Source of the DNA: Thamnidium elegans
Taxonomy: Eukaryota; Mucoromycota; Mucoromycetes; Mucorales; Mucoraceae
DNA: 46,292 nucleotides
Direction of reading: 5' to 3'
Assembly (NCBI GenBank): GCA_025201345.1
Contig: JAIXMG010000049.1
Location: forward strand, 1-46,292
Of this stretch, positions 22,991-34,560 are shown one piece after another. The translations under genes and the position numbers were made by a program. The notes beneath the pieces were generated by a model. That model did not search any database. It saw nothing but the letters and a program-made list of their open reading frames with translations, and was not told where the DNA came from. The stretch's first letter is position 1. Every line of letters begins with the position of its first letter.

Positions 22991-24320
22991 TTACTTTTTA
23001 AAGCAAATATACAACTTATCTTCTGAAATTAACGATGGTATCTTGATCGCATAACCCATTACTCTCTTCAAATATATTAGCTCCCATATCTCCACTGCTG
23101 CCGTAACTGAGAGCTTTATAAACAATCTTTTTCTTTGGTCTAGTTCTAGTGAACACCCATCTTTTACTAATGCTAGGTTCGTATTTTTATAATCAAACAT
23201 GGCTTGGATATTTACAAGGCTGTATTTTACGAATCCACTTTCGCTATTTCTTTCGACTACGACATCAATTCCATCCTTTCCTCTTTTTTTCTTGAGGATC
23301 TGATTATTGTGGCTTAATATATACTCTTCTCTGATGAACATAGTTTCTTCGCAGTCAAACATTAAGTGGTTACTGCTGCAGAAATCTCTTAACGTTACAT
23401 TGAAAGGCAATCCTTCAGAATCAAGCATATCATTTAACAAATCGCTAGTAATTTTGAAATGCTCTTTGAAGTCATCTTCGTTGCTTTCTTTATAGGCATA
23501 CCATTTCTGCTGAAACTGTACAGAATTACCTCGAAGAAAGTTTATTGCGTTTTCACCTGTTTAGAGCGTGACTTGATTTTTCTTTACATAAGTCTATTGT
23601 TCTTTCCAAAGAACGAGCACTATATGCCTTTAAAGGTCCAAGTTGCTGTATAAAATAACTTATATGAAACATGTAGTGTTGATTAATTGTAAAGTTATTG
23701 GTACCTAAGAATGCATGCCATATATTTGTATGATGATCAATAGCAGCGATATCTTCTGAGCTTATAGTAAGCTTCTCAGATATTTGGCAAACCAACTATA
23801 ATGACGTGAGTGCTTCTGATGTTTGATAGAAACAAGAAACTAAGTCGTCAATATCATCATCAATATTATCATCAATATTGTCATTGGGTTCAACAGCTCG
23901 TTCTTTGCCCTTTCTACTTCTCTTCTTCGATCGCTTTTCATTCTCTTTAGCTCTTTTAGCTTTCAGATCTACAGCTTGTAATTCTAGAGCTTCTACTAAT
24001 AGTGTTGGAACAGCATACATTAAAAAAGCAATGTAGTCAACTGCCAAACTGTCATCCAAATAATTTTCTTCGTAAGTATCGCCAAGATAACCTTCTAGAC
24101 GTCCAACCTGATCAATGGTTTGTCCACTTTGTGGCTCAGGCTGCTGGAGACTTGATTTAGAGGCTATTCTAATACGTTTACTGGAAGTTGATTCCCTTTT
24201 GCGATATAGCTCAATCTCTCTTAATCGTGCTAGCATTTCTTGATGTTTATGCATCTTTGCATGCTTCTTTTCGTTTCTCTTCGTGATGTTAATGTTGCGT
24301 ACTGAACAACGATTGGTCAT
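22991..24320 (-). pseudogene. Tnp2-type transposase with large internal deletion, unit 2
   Basis: Starts at the ATG at 24318-24320 (MTNRCSV) and ends at 22991. The first block runs without a break from the N-terminus into DDSLAVDYIAFLMY, so the 1.54-kb deletion kept the frame. The deletion removes the zinc-binding CPYC block and the catalytic-domain blocks (DGYSPF, GIDELHLWGQ). A TAG at 23796-23798 replaces the TCG serine codon of unit 1, and frame is lost again near 23570. The last block (149 residues, 23440-22991) is open. It cannot be an active transposase. Confidence 0.7.
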
Positions 24321-24484
24321 AATTATAAGTCTGATAACAATGAAGCAAATCAAATGGAAAGAAAGAGAAGTTGGCTGCTATAATACTATATAAAAAGGAT
24401 TTGGCAACAAATAATGGAAAGTATTTTTTTTTATTCTTTAAACTTCATTTTCTTCTCTATTTTTATTTTTTTATTTCTGATAAC

Positions 24485-25108
24485 ATGACTCCTCCTAGGA
24501 AGAGAAGGGATATCTATCTCGATAATGATGAATCTGAATGGTTTAAAAAGTTTAAGAATGAGGTTACAAAACAAAATGAAATGGTTTTAAACGAACTACG
24601 CTGTAAAAAAAGAGAAAGACAAAGAAAGGCATAACAGTATTATGAAAGGTTTAGATGAAGTCTGTGGTATGATACAAAGTTTGGATAACACGAACATACC
24701 ACAAGTGAGAGGTAATAACAGTATCGACATGATACCTCAGCCGAAAGCTACGTCTGAAAAAAACAAAAAAAAAATGCTGTTGAGGATTACCTGAGGAATA
24801 ATCTTCCGGAAGTAACAGAAGAAAGATTGGAAGAGCTTCTCAGCTTGTTAAAGAAAACTTCATTGACTACCTGTCAAAGTTTTGCTTTGACAAGTGATGA
24901 ATCAGGTAAGTCCGACGGAGAAAAAGAATGGAAGGATTTAAATGGAGACATACAAATGAATCTGTTGAAGGCTACACTTGACAAAACGGTAAAAGATTCT
25001 GAAGAACTAGACGCTCTTTATCTTTGTCGTGGTCTTTGGGCTGTAGAATTCATTCTACAACCAAAGTGGTCAAACATGTCGCGAAATCGAAGAAACAAAA
25101 AAATGTAA
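24485..25108 (+). pseudogene. CACTA accessory protein gene, frameshifted, unit 2
   Basis: Starts MTPPRKRRDIYLDNDESEW at 24485. The frame ends after about 50 residues at an A-run (7 A here, 8 in unit 1). It resumes in another frame (SIMKGLDEVCGMIQSL) and shifts again at a second A-run near 24770. The C-terminal block at 24827-25108 ends SRNRRNKKM. Function is unrecognised. Confidence 0.5.
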
Positions 25109-25620
25109 GTAGGCTCATATAAATATTACTATATTAAGCGACGACTGACAGTTTTCTTATCAGAATGCGTGAAAGCGGTAAAAGTACATAGACATGTGTA
25201 CTTTTTTTTTTCTTTCTCTTTGCTTATTATTAATAAAAATTTCATTATATAATTTTTTCAACATCAATCTTATGTCGACATTTTAATGTCATTTCGTGTT
25301 ATTTTATGTTATTCTATGTTATTTTAATCCAACATTTTTCAACATCTATTTCATGTCGAAATATGGCAACACGAAATCGCAATTTTTAACATGGAAAATA
25401 TGTTTTTTCATGTCGACATTTTTTGACATAAATTAACATCCCGATTTCCCGTAGTGCGCGCATGAAACAACATTTTTATACTGTTACTCTGTATAATGCT
25501 TTATATACGAATATAAAAGTTCTTAATTACCGCTTCTATACGCATTTATAACCTGTAATTTTTTTTTTATTAAAGTGTAAAATATCGTGGGTACACCATG
25601 AACACAATAGTAATCTTTTT

Positions 25621-28600
25621 TTAAAATCGACATAATGCCATGGGTTCCGCAAGCATTATTGTAAACCATGTGTCAGTCTCGTCTCCAACCGCTTTAATTT
25701 CAAAATAAAGTGACGAAGAATAACCGTGATAAACTATAGAGACCATGTAAGGCATATCTTGATTTATCTCGAAGGCACTTATATAATCTAAAAATAAACC
25801 ATTTCCGAATTTTTCAGTTGCATGCTCTAAACCAATAAGTTCATCGGACCTTAAGCTAGCAACTGGCTTAAGTTTAAAGAAACCTATTGAAGTTTATGTA
25901 AGTTGAAAAAGCAGTTCTCTTTATATTATTACTTACATAGACAATACAAACTGCTGGCATATTTTTGATTCGTATTCAAATAAAATACTCGATTTAATTG
26001 GCTTTCATTCATTTTGTCTCCCTTCTTGAACAACGGAAATAAGTTTTCGTCATCGATTAAAATGGTGTTTCTATCTTCTCTGTTGTTTTTAAGTACAACA
26101 GGAGTATCATCCGAAGAATTTTCAAAACCGAAACCGAAGTTTTCACTATAAACCTGACGTAAAACGCCCACTTGAAATCCTTTATATGAACATGGTTCTT
26201 GCTGAAGAATAGGCTGCAACAGCTGATTTGGTAATTTTGGTATCGTATAGTAAGCCATGTCAATTCTTTGTTCATACAAAAAATAGTCGGTTTCGTCATC
26301 TAGTATTTTCATAAGGATATGTTGGAACTGTGGATTATAATTGAAACATATGAGGTGAAACACATATTGAATATTTCTATAGTTTCCAAAGAGTTGCTTA
26401 TTTATCAAGGAAGTAAATACAAGAGAGATGATATCTTGTAGAACTGGTCGAAAAGATATCTCTGTAATATCATCTACCGCTAAACAAACTCTGCAGTTAC
26501 ATGAATTGCTTAGATATACAGTGGTTTTGTCAGCTTTTTGTGCGGTCACATTCTTGTTAAAGATCTATAAAAAGTATAAATTGAAATTTTATATAAACGG
26601 AATGATAATCACTGACAGTATTTTAGATTACTTACCTCTTTAGATATGTACTCCTTAAGATTGTTCGCAAATTCTGCTTGATTTTCGAAAGAGAAAATAT
26701 TGAGTAATTCGTTGTCGTTATATCCTTTATGTGTGTCGCATAGTTGGATTAGACTGCTATCTTCTATAATATTGCTCCACATGTTGAAGCACAATGAGTC
26801 GTATATATTAGGAATAGGGATTATTTCTTCTTGGATAACAATTGTTTCCTGATCTTCGTGATCCGAACCAGATTCAGTTACCACTTGATTTAGCGTTAGT
26901 TGTACATAGTCTTCATGGAGTTGAGCTACTACAAAGAAAGACCTGGGTGGAAATTGTAGTTTGAATGACTGTTGAATTACAGGTAGGAGTCCTTCTCCTT
27001 GTGTAGTAATTCTGAGTTTTTTATAACTGTCATCTTCTTGTACCAGGTTGCTTGCATATATCATATCTCTTAACTCGTCCTCAGTGACAAGTAACTTCTG
27101 AAATAACATTTTTTCAACAGTAAGAGCATATCCAGTTTTTATATTGACATTACCTCCGGTAATTTTTGGCGTCTTTCTCGATATAATTACATTTATATAA
27201 ATCATATAAATAAATACAAAGGCTTTGATGTATACTTTCTGTTGCGTTGATATCATTCTATCTTTATTATGGTTCTCTACGCTTAGTATATTTTCTATTT
27301 CAATCAGCATGTCCTTGTTTAACACAACAGACGAGATATTTGATTCATCTGTTACGTATTTTTCAACAAACGTGATAAATCTAAATAACCCATTAATTTT
27401 TTATTCGTAGCAAATATATCATACTTATGAGTAGACTTACGATTTTTTGACATTTAATGTTGTTACTTCTGAAACATCAAAGAACGATCCCAGAGAGCGC
27501 AAACTAATGCTGTATTAGTATAGATACCTACATAATGTTTTATTCATATCTTACCCGATGTCAGGTACAAAGTAGTCGTAATCCCAGATTTCTTTTACTA
27601 GACCATTTTCATCTAAAAGTGAAAACGATAACATTGTAGACTCGAGAAGGATATCTAGTTGTAAAAAGCATTACGACTGAAATAATAAAGCATATAATGA
27701 TGGTGTACCTATACTCATAATAGCATCAGGTTTTGAGTTTAGGAATATTGAAGACGAGATCGCCGAGTGTTCTGTTGATAGTATACGTGGTTTATCGTAT
27801 ATGTTAGAGTTCTGAATTGTGTTAACCGAATATCGAGAAGCCCCATGCATGATTTCTTGATTGTCAATAGATTTATCCGAAATGCTCTTAGGTACGATAT
27901 AGCTGGAGTCGAAAGACAATCGATTATACTCGAACATAAATCTTGAGCACTGTAATAAACCTTCGTCTAATTTGATTTTAGAAGTATAGTTACCAGTAAA
28001 TTTTAAAATAGAGTACTTCTTTACGAGGTTGTTCGGAAGTAGTTTCTCCAAGTTATTAGGCAAATGTTTACTGATTTCAGCACATATATCAAAAGGCCGA
28101 ATGGATTTTATACGTTCCTCTTGGTGTTTATCTAATTCGGATATATTTTTGTCAGTAATAAAAGGTTTCATTAAATAAGAAGCTTCATCTTCATCTTTCT
28201 ATTTTAATAACCCGTTAGTTGATATCGTCTGATTAATCCCATGTTACATTACTAACCAGAAGAGTAAAAGTACGATTACCCAATGCTTTCATAATATTTA
28301 GGATAATACTTTCTTGAGCATTGAAAGAGAATTTGATCTTTATAAACTCTCTAATACCGTTTTTAACATCGTCGGAAGTAAGAGACATTTCATTTGAATT
28401 CAAGATTTTCGGAAACGTTACAGAACCGGAAAAATCAAATAGAGGCTTTCCAATTGAGATTAAATCCAGCTTAATCGACACTTGATTCTTCTCCACAGCA
28501 ACAATTCTACCCAAAATGGTATTACGTATCATTGTAACAGAATTATTTACTTTAAGGTCACTTAAGCTGTAATAGACAGATTCTATATCAGAGCAAAATA

Positions 28601-29232
28601 AGACCCTGTCTTGGTGATCATCTTTTGATATTAAATTGGCTTGAACAAAAATAGGTCGAATCAGAACTTCTCTTATTTCTTCTTCCCACTCCGACGGTAC
28701 GATAAATAAGTAGTGGAGTGCATCGCTATCTTTAATTCCTTCTTTCGAATCCTCAATTAGTTTTTCTACAGATAAGCGAATAAAGTCTGATACAGCTGTT
28801 AACGTGAATAAGTCATCTTGATACCAGCTATCTTCGCCCTTCTTAAAGAGTTGGTATAATTTCTCTATGGACACATCGATTTGTACTGTATCTTCTTCGT
28901 TATCGTCAACACTTTGGTTTCCCCAGCTTAAAACATTCGATTTATGTTTATCATAAGTGATACAACTGTCTTTGCTACATTTTTACAAATTGTTCAAAGT
29001 CATTGTATATTTTTTAATATTCTATACTTACGCTATACGTGAATTTCCGTACCGGACATCTCTTGACGAAGTGGAACAATAAGTTATATGAGTCATATTC
29101 ACTCCAAGATCTATATGACGATAAAGTTTTTCTTTTAAAAAAAACAAAAGGTGGAATTATTTTACAGTAAGAGGATCACTTACGAAGAAGAACAGAGTGT
29201 GTATGTTGGAGAAAATCATATACCTCGTCCAT
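25621..29232 (-). CDS. HSPA12-type double Hsp70-like protein, copy 3 (eight exons)
   Basis: Exons on minus: 29184-29232, 29032-29131, 28248-28974, 27709-28198, 27555-27654, 26636-27380, 25937-26564, 25621-25883. Lengths are 49, 100, 727, 490, 100, 745, 628 and 263, identical to copy 1 except for one codon less in exon 6. That gives about 1033 residues with no internal stop. Motifs are as in copy 1: IDLGVNMT in exon 2, ITYDKHKSNVLSWG and YLFIVPSEW in exon 3, DILLEST in exon 5, VVAQLHEDYVQLTLNQ in exon 6, and VFHLICFNYNPQFQ and YKGFQVGVLRQVY in exon 7. Introns are about 50-70 bp, except the exon 5-6 intron of 174 bp. It probably encodes a working protein. Lack of glycines in the second domain's nucleotide loops argues against ordinary Hsp70 ATP cycling. 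Confidence 0.78.
27441..27468 (-). other. 28-nt cassette-like segment, copy 3
   Basis: Acceptor (gatgtttcag), 28-nt body and GTAAGT donor inside the exon 5-6 intron. The length is the same as in the other copies. Confidence 0.4.
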
Positions 29233-29316
29233 ACTAATATTTTTGTTAAAGGAAAAGAAAAAGGTGTAAAACAAAGAAAAAGGGGTAAATATATACGTTA
29301 TTTCGGGACCCCATGA

Positions 29317-29329
29317 ACTCGTTCCGAGT
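29317..29329. promoter_or_regulatory. Conserved palindrome upstream of copy 3
   Basis: ACTCGTTCCGAGT, about 85 bp upstream of the start codon at 29232. Confidence 0.35.
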
Positions 29330-29460
29330 ATGTTACGTCAAATGTCGACAGGATATGAAACGCAAAGTTTATTTGTTTTAAAACAGGCAACGTAAGTTTA
29401 AACTTTTTTTGTTTTGGTCGAAAAGAAATAAACAAAAGTGCCACAATAAAATTAGTTTAT

Positions 29461-29738
29461 CTATATCATACATAATTATAACTATCTATATATATCATGA
29501 GTAAAAACAGTGTTTTCATACAGTAATAATTCTGAAATGTTGAAAATAAGCCTATAATGTTCCCGTTGGAGGCTGTTGTATACCTTTTGATAAACCCGAG
29601 TAGTTTTCGTGTTTGATATATAATTGTACTGTTTAGTAGTCTGGAATTAAATAGCATCCCCTTGGTTAAGTTCTTAAAAAAAAAGCATATTATTACAAGA
29701 GACACTTTCAAAAGCGCGACACTTTTTGCTTTTATATG
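29461..29738. other. Intergenic DNA left of the DIRS element
   Basis: AT-rich. Its first part (to about 29540) matches the flank upstream of copy 4 (39120-39205). No gene is supported. Confidence 0.45.
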
Positions 29739-29757
29739 TATTATCCTACAGTGGGTC

Positions 29758-29871
29758 GGAGACTCTTGTTGTGTTACCATCTTTTCTTTATTAATTCGAA
29801 TATTCAGGGGGGAAAAAAATATAATAATGATAATAATAAATTGATTGTTGAGATAATAATAAAGCCTTATC
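29758..29871 (+). repeat. DIRS left inverted terminal repeat
   Basis: Starts ggagactcttgttgtg and ends at ccttatc. It is the reverse complement of 34391-34503 with scattered differences (for example attca against actca, and a G-run against an A-rich stretch). The outer extension 29739-29757 pairs with the first half of the internal complementary region. Confidence 0.8.
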
Positions 29872-29936
29872 ATCTTTTCTTTTTCTCCTGGTACTTCACC
29901 GTCGATCACATTTAGATTTTCCTTTCTTCACGTATT

Positions 29937-30649
29937 ATGTCGGATGATAACAACCAAAATACTTTAGCTTTTCAACTTCAAGGTTTGGCAAGGCAATTGG
30001 ACGAAATTCGCCAACAATTGCAGCAACAATCGCAGCCTACTCCAACCGTTACGCCTTCTCATATGGAAGATGATGATGATTATGACCCACAAATCATCGG
30101 ACGTCCTGTCGCTTCAGATCTTATTCCCACCGAGCAACTGCAAAGGGCTTTGCCTCGAATGGCTGACGATTTTTTCGCTCGCCTTTGGACGAACTTGATC
30201 GAAAGCGGTTTATCCACGTCTGCCCACGTAATGTTGTAAACCAATACCTTCCACCAGTCCTTAATTTGGCAGAGAATGCTGGAAAATTCACTAAGCGCCA
30301 TGACGGACAACTATCCGAAATCGGACGACGTTTGGCAGCTACCACTCGTCCGATGGATACGTTTTTGCACGAGAGCCTTCGCTCAAATGCACCCTCTATT
30401 CCCATTGAAGAGGTCATTCATTTTATGAGCATTATGCATACCCTCGTGTCGGACACTGGGTCTCACATTACACAACTTCGAATGGATAATGTATCTCGCG
30501 AAACACGTTTGGTTGCACCGCCTATTCCACCTAAGACTAAGCTTACACCTAGTCTTACGCCTTTATTTCAAGACACTAAAGCTATTGCGGACAGCACCAA
30601 TTTACGCAAAGCTATGCAAGCAGTCTTGCATAAACCTCAACGTCGATAA
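29937..30649 (+). pseudogene. DIRS gag-like gene, one frameshift
   Basis: The ATG at 29937 starts MSDDNNQNTLAFQLQGLARQ, with a glutamine-rich coiled stretch and then an acidic DDDDYDP. The first frame stops at 30239. From about 30185 the second frame continues sensibly (LDELDRKRFIHVCPRNVVNQ) to 30649. A single base appears lost near 30180, between FFAR and LDEL. The whole would be about 235 residues. It is the structural protein of the element, recognised by position and general character. Confidence 0.6.
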
Positions 30650-30659
30650 TTTAATTGTA

Positions 30660-33153
30660 ACCATCCCCAACAACCTGGTTCGACTCCTCACCGTAATCAG
30701 CAATCTAGTGCAACATATGATTCAATATTCAAAGTTAGACACTCATCTTCTAATGTTGCATATTCAGGTGGTCAGAATGATCACCGATACCGTCCTAGTA
30801 ATTCTTTCTTTTTCTTCTTCTAATAATAGAAATTTTCAGAGATGCCCCGGTACTCCCAACCCGCAATAATTGGCGGTCGCTTATCGTCCTTTTCTTCCGC
30901 GTGGTCAAAACTGTCTTCCGAGAAATGGGTCCAAAGCGTAATCGAAAAGGGTTATCGAATCCCCTTTTCAACACCTCCTCCTACCTCAGCAACGTACCAA
31001 TCTCAACACCATCCTCACCTACGAGCTCCTCAGCTTTCTTTACAGCAACGAACAACAATCGAAGCAAAAGTTCATCCATTATTAGTGAAACAAGCCATAG
31101 AGGAAGTTCTTCCGGAAAACCAAAACGATCAGTTAGGTTTTCACTCGACCTTGTTCACCAACCCAAAGAAAACGGGTGGGGGAACGTCCGGTCCTCAATC
31201 CGAAGCCATTAAATCAGTATCTTCCTCACATACCGTTCAAGATGGAAACCATGAAGACTATATGCAGTCTTCTTCAGAAGGGATACTTCATGACAAGTAT
31301 AGATTTGACCGATGCTTTTCTCCATGTATTAGTTCACGAAACATCCAAAAAGTATCTACAGTTTCATTGGAATCACAAGACTTTTCAATTTCGCACCATC
31401 CCTTTCTGACTTTCTCTGAGCCCTATGGTGTTCACCAAGTTATTGAAACCGGTATTGAAATGGGCACGTCGGTCAGGAATATTGATCTCAGCATATCTAG
31501 ACGACCTGTTAGTAATCGGAAAATGTGTGACAGCAACTCTGTCCGCCACAAAGAAGGTAATTTGCAAATTAGAGGCATTAGGGTTCCTCGTGAATCAAAA
31601 GAAATCACAGCTAAATCCGTCTACAATTATTCAGCATCTCGGCTTTTTGATCAACACCGAGACGATGACATTAACGGTACCCACCAACAGGATACGCGAC
31701 ATTCGCAGGTCAGCTCAGAAATTATTACACCAGACCAAGATGAAACTGACAACGCTACAATCTTTTATCGGCAAAGCTCTAGCCTCGTCACTTGCAGTTT
31801 TACCCGCGAGACTGCACGCTCGGCAACTTCTCCAACAGGCAAATCAGTTAAAAAGATCGAATCAACCACTCGTTACGTTGACAGAACATGCCAAACGGAA
31901 TCTTCAATGGCGGATACAACATTTGACACAATGGAATGGACACACTTTTATTTCCGAAGTCCATCACCACAAACTGTACACAGATGCATCCATGACAGGT
32001 TGGGGAATAGTCAATGGTTCCAACGTCATCAGCAGTTTGTGGTTGCCAAACGAGAAGTTACTGCATATAAATTATCTCGAGCTTATGGTCATATATTTAA
32101 TCGTCATCAACCAAAATATCAAGGCCGTTCCATTCGAATCTATTGCGACAACTCCACCGTCGTCTCTTACGTAAACCATTTTGGCGGAACCAGATCGCTG
32201 CATCTTTTGGATCTCACTCAAAAAATATGGAACAACTGCTTAACGAACAATACACGAATAAAGGTGGATTATATAGCAACGATGTTCAACTCGGCCGATT
32301 CACCGTCCTGGCAACAATTGGATCAACAACTGGAATGTAGTCTCAGCCAGAAAATAGTCTCTCAACTGGAACAACAATGGGGTCCGCATTCAGTCGATCT
32401 ATTTGTAGCACAGTTGAACACCAAATGCCGCTAGCGATGTGATCAAGCATATACACATACATATATTCTTTATATATATTTACACGTACCTGATTATCTC
32501 ACACGTCTTTATCACTTTATGGTTAATTCATATTTATTTTAACTAAGCCTTACCAACATCGTCTAGTCAAAACTGTTGTCTGAGTAATGATTAGAGGATT
32601 GACATATCTTGACCGAAGACTAGGTTAGATATGTACGGCTTGAAGTTATACGAGGAAACTGTGGCACTTATTGTGATACAGCACACTACCAGAATTGTAC
32701 TTGGGCTCAGCTATAAAAAAGCTATAAATCTGCACCTTTTTATTTAATAAAACGAAAATCCTACTTTTGCGACTGATTACTTTTTAATACCCTTTTTTTT
32801 TTATTTTTTATTTGAACCTTCACTATTTATAGCTCGGATTCCACAACCATTTTGTAACGTGGAAGCTCGACGATCGGGCGATAGCAACCGATGCAATGAA
32901 ACTGACTTGGACTCCGTTAAACAACCCGTATATCTGCCCGCCTTGGAACATGATACCCAGTATACTTCAGAAGCTGCAATTGGATCAGGTAAAGGAATGT
33001 ACGCTGATAACACCACATTGGATCAGTGCAATATGGTGCCCTCGTCTATTACAACTAACTCGACGCCATAATCCGTTAATGATCCCACGGAATCAAGTCC
33101 AAGCAGCTCCAGGACAATTGCAGTCGCTTTGGGAGAAGAATCAACATTGGTAG
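30660..33153 (+). pseudogene. DIRS reverse transcriptase-RNase H gene, interrupted
   Basis: The N-terminal part is open from 30842. At the G-run near 31170 the frame shifts and continues through TSIDLTDAFLHVLVH to RTIPF. Next comes a TGA (31407-31409) exactly where FGLSLSP needs a glycine, which fits a single GGA-to-TGA change. Then follow AYLDDLLVIG (YLDD at 31494-31505, the polymerase active site), QHLGF, RNase H YTDAS (near 31975-31990) and INYLELMVI. After another shift near 32130 comes YCDNSTVVSYVNH. About 410 bp of foreign sequence (about 32431-32847) then splits it from its last part (ATDAMKLTWTPLNNPY, PPWNMIPSILQKL). The domain order is typical of DIRS elements. Confidence 0.75.
32431..32847. 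mobile_element. Unidentified insertion of about 410 bp inside the RNase H region
   Basis: Coding similarity to DIRS RNase H stops after LNTKCR (about 32431) and resumes at FVTWKLDDR (about 32848). The insert has no coding capacity. It begins near tgtgatc and ends near gattccaca, ends that are weakly inverted. It contains tataaaaaagctataaat near 32712-32730. It could be a solo LTR of another element, but I find no clear target duplication. Confidence 0.4.
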
Positions 33154-34194
33154 TTGATGGCATGGCACCTGGTTCTTTAGGTATCACGAAACAACGACGT
33201 ATTGACTTGCCTTCTACTTTGAATGAAGAATCATCTGCTATTATATATGACCCTACACGGCGCAAGTTACAGCATCGACGTTATGATGGAACTCACCAAC
33301 GTTTTCTGAATTGGGGTACCCAACATAATCGTAACGTCTTGGAATTTGTTACAGCTATTGACTTGGTTAATTACTTAGCCTATGGCCATGTTCATCATAA
33401 ATGAGTTTATTCCACTAACTTACAGTATAAACAAGGTATTCTTCAATTATATACAACCGAGCAACGAGCGCAGATTACATCGGATCCTTTATATATCAAA
33501 TTCTTTGCTACCTTAAAGAATGGTGCTATTCTTTCGTTTGATTTTCCTATCATCAATTTACAACCCGCTATTGATTTTGTTCTCGCTCTGGGGGACAATC
33601 AACAAATGCCACTTTTGAGACTAACACAAAAGCTATGTTTTCTGTTGGGTATAACAGGGTTTTTACGTCCTTCTAATATCGAACGCATTAATGATGGTAA
33701 GACTTTGGTTTCTGCTGATACACTGCGATTAGTAATTCTGTATCCTAAGGAAAAGTGTTCTGGTCGTCCTATCGAAAAAGTCGTAGTTATTTCTGTGCAC
33801 TCAAATCCTTCTTTATTCCCTGTGACTTTGCTATCAAGCGTACAAAGGACGATTTATATCTCTGCCTCCACTGATACGTCAACATCCTCGGCTTCCTCAA
33901 TTTCCTTATGTGCCTTTAGTTCGTAACGTAACTGATTCTGATAAGTGTATCGGTTCTGAGCGTATTAGTAACCATATCAAATCCGTCCTGAATTTGGCCA
34001 CCACCACTGCATCTCCTACTTCTTTAAGAACCAAGGCTATCAAAGCACGTGCGGTAAGATCAACGAGAGCGATTTTGGCTGGGGCTAAACTAGAAGATGT
34101 TCTTACACATAGGCCTCGGGCTTCTTCAATCTTCGATACTTACTATCGGTTAAATCGGGCTTCTGCTACTAATTTCACTGATCTTACTTTGTGA
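33129..34194 (+). pseudogene. DIRS tyrosine recombinase gene, two lesions
   Basis: The open frame from 33129 has an in-frame TGA (33402-33404), then continues in the same frame to 33926 (KLCFLLGITGFLRPSNIERI). The arginine of GFLRPSN (33666-33668) fits catalytic Arg I. Between about 33800 and 33910 the frame shifts. The last part then reads ERISNHIKSVLN, KARAVRSTRAILAG, DVLTHRPRASSIFDTYYRL, with the likely nucleophile tyrosine in TYYR (34141-34146). It would insert the circular DNA intermediate. Two lesions make it inactive. Confidence 0.75.
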
Positions 34195-34218
34195 AGTACA
34201 CTCGCTTTGTTCTGTATA

Positions 34219-34320
34219 CACAACAAGAGCCTCCGACCCAATGAAGGATAATAGTTAACTAAGTTCGAAGCATAGCTGACGAACTAAACTTATTATCCGA
34301 AGGGGAGGAGACTCTTGTTG
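34219..34320. repeat. DIRS internal complementary region
   Basis: 34219-34252 is complementary to the outer left end (about 29739-29773). 34254-34320 is complementary to the outer right end (about 34490-34556). Both ends therefore meet head to head inside the element, as the DIRS replication model requires for making a circle. Small differences (acag against tcat, c against t) show that the parts have diverged since insertion. Confidence 0.8.
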
Positions 34321-34390
34321 TCCCGCCCTTTTTATCTTCCCACCCTTTTATATTTTATTTTATATTTTATTTTATTATTTCTTTCTGTAT

Positions 34391-34503
34391 GGATAAGGTT
34401 TTATTATTATCCCAACAATCAATTTATTATTATCACCATTATATTTTTTTCTTCTGAGTATTCGAATTAATAAAGAAAAGATGGTAACACAACAAGAGTC
34501 TCC
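34391..34503 (-). repeat. DIRS right inverted terminal repeat
   Basis: Reverse complement of the left repeat. It ends acaacaagagtctcc and then extends to 34560 with sequence that pairs with the second half of the internal complementary region. Confidence 0.8.
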
Positions 34504-34560
34504 TCCCCTTCGGATAATAAGTTTAGTTCATCAGCTATGCTTCGAACTTAATTAACTATT

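Larger units (their letters stand above)
22747..25456. mobile_element. Internally deleted CACTA transposon, unit 2
   Basis: The left end is CATTACGGGAAGCGGAAG. The right end on minus is CACTACGGGAAATCGGGATG, a full CACTA start. Length is 2710 bp against about 4260 bp in units 1 and 3. Compared with unit 1, the bases equivalent to 3204-4747 (1544 bp) are missing. The join is at 24045/24046 with a CC microhomology. The accessory gene side is complete. This is a typical deletion derivative that would need transposase from elsewhere. Confidence 0.8.
21910..29460. repeat. Array unit 2 of the segmental duplication
   Basis: Carries, in the same order as units 1 and 3, the TnpB-like remnant, a CACTA element (here shortened) and an HSPA12-like gene (copy 3). 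Its upstream flank (29280-29460) matches that of copies 1 and 4. Boundaries are by eye. Confidence 0.7.
29739..34560 (+). mobile_element. DIRS-type tyrosine-recombinase retrotransposon
   Basis: About 4.8 kb. It has inverted terminal repeats (29758-29871 and 34391-34503), an internal complementary region (34219-34320) and, in order, gag-like, reverse transcriptase-RNase H and tyrosine recombinase genes. The two outer ends share TATT (29739-29742 and 34557-34560), which also lies at the join inside the internal complementary region. This fits insertion by recombination of a circular DNA copy, without the target duplication of LTR elements. Each gene has a small number of lesions and an insertion interrupts the RNase H end, so it is inactive. 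It sits between gene copies 3 and 4. Confidence 0.85.

Noticed and set aside
30670..30700. tRNA B-box-like GGTTCGACTCC
   Set aside because: There is no cloverleaf or A box at the right distance. It lies in the DIRS coding region.
29739..34560. LTR retrotransposon
   Set aside because: The ends are inverted instead of direct, there is no integrase or protease, and a tyrosine recombinase and an internal complementary region are present, which is the DIRS pattern.
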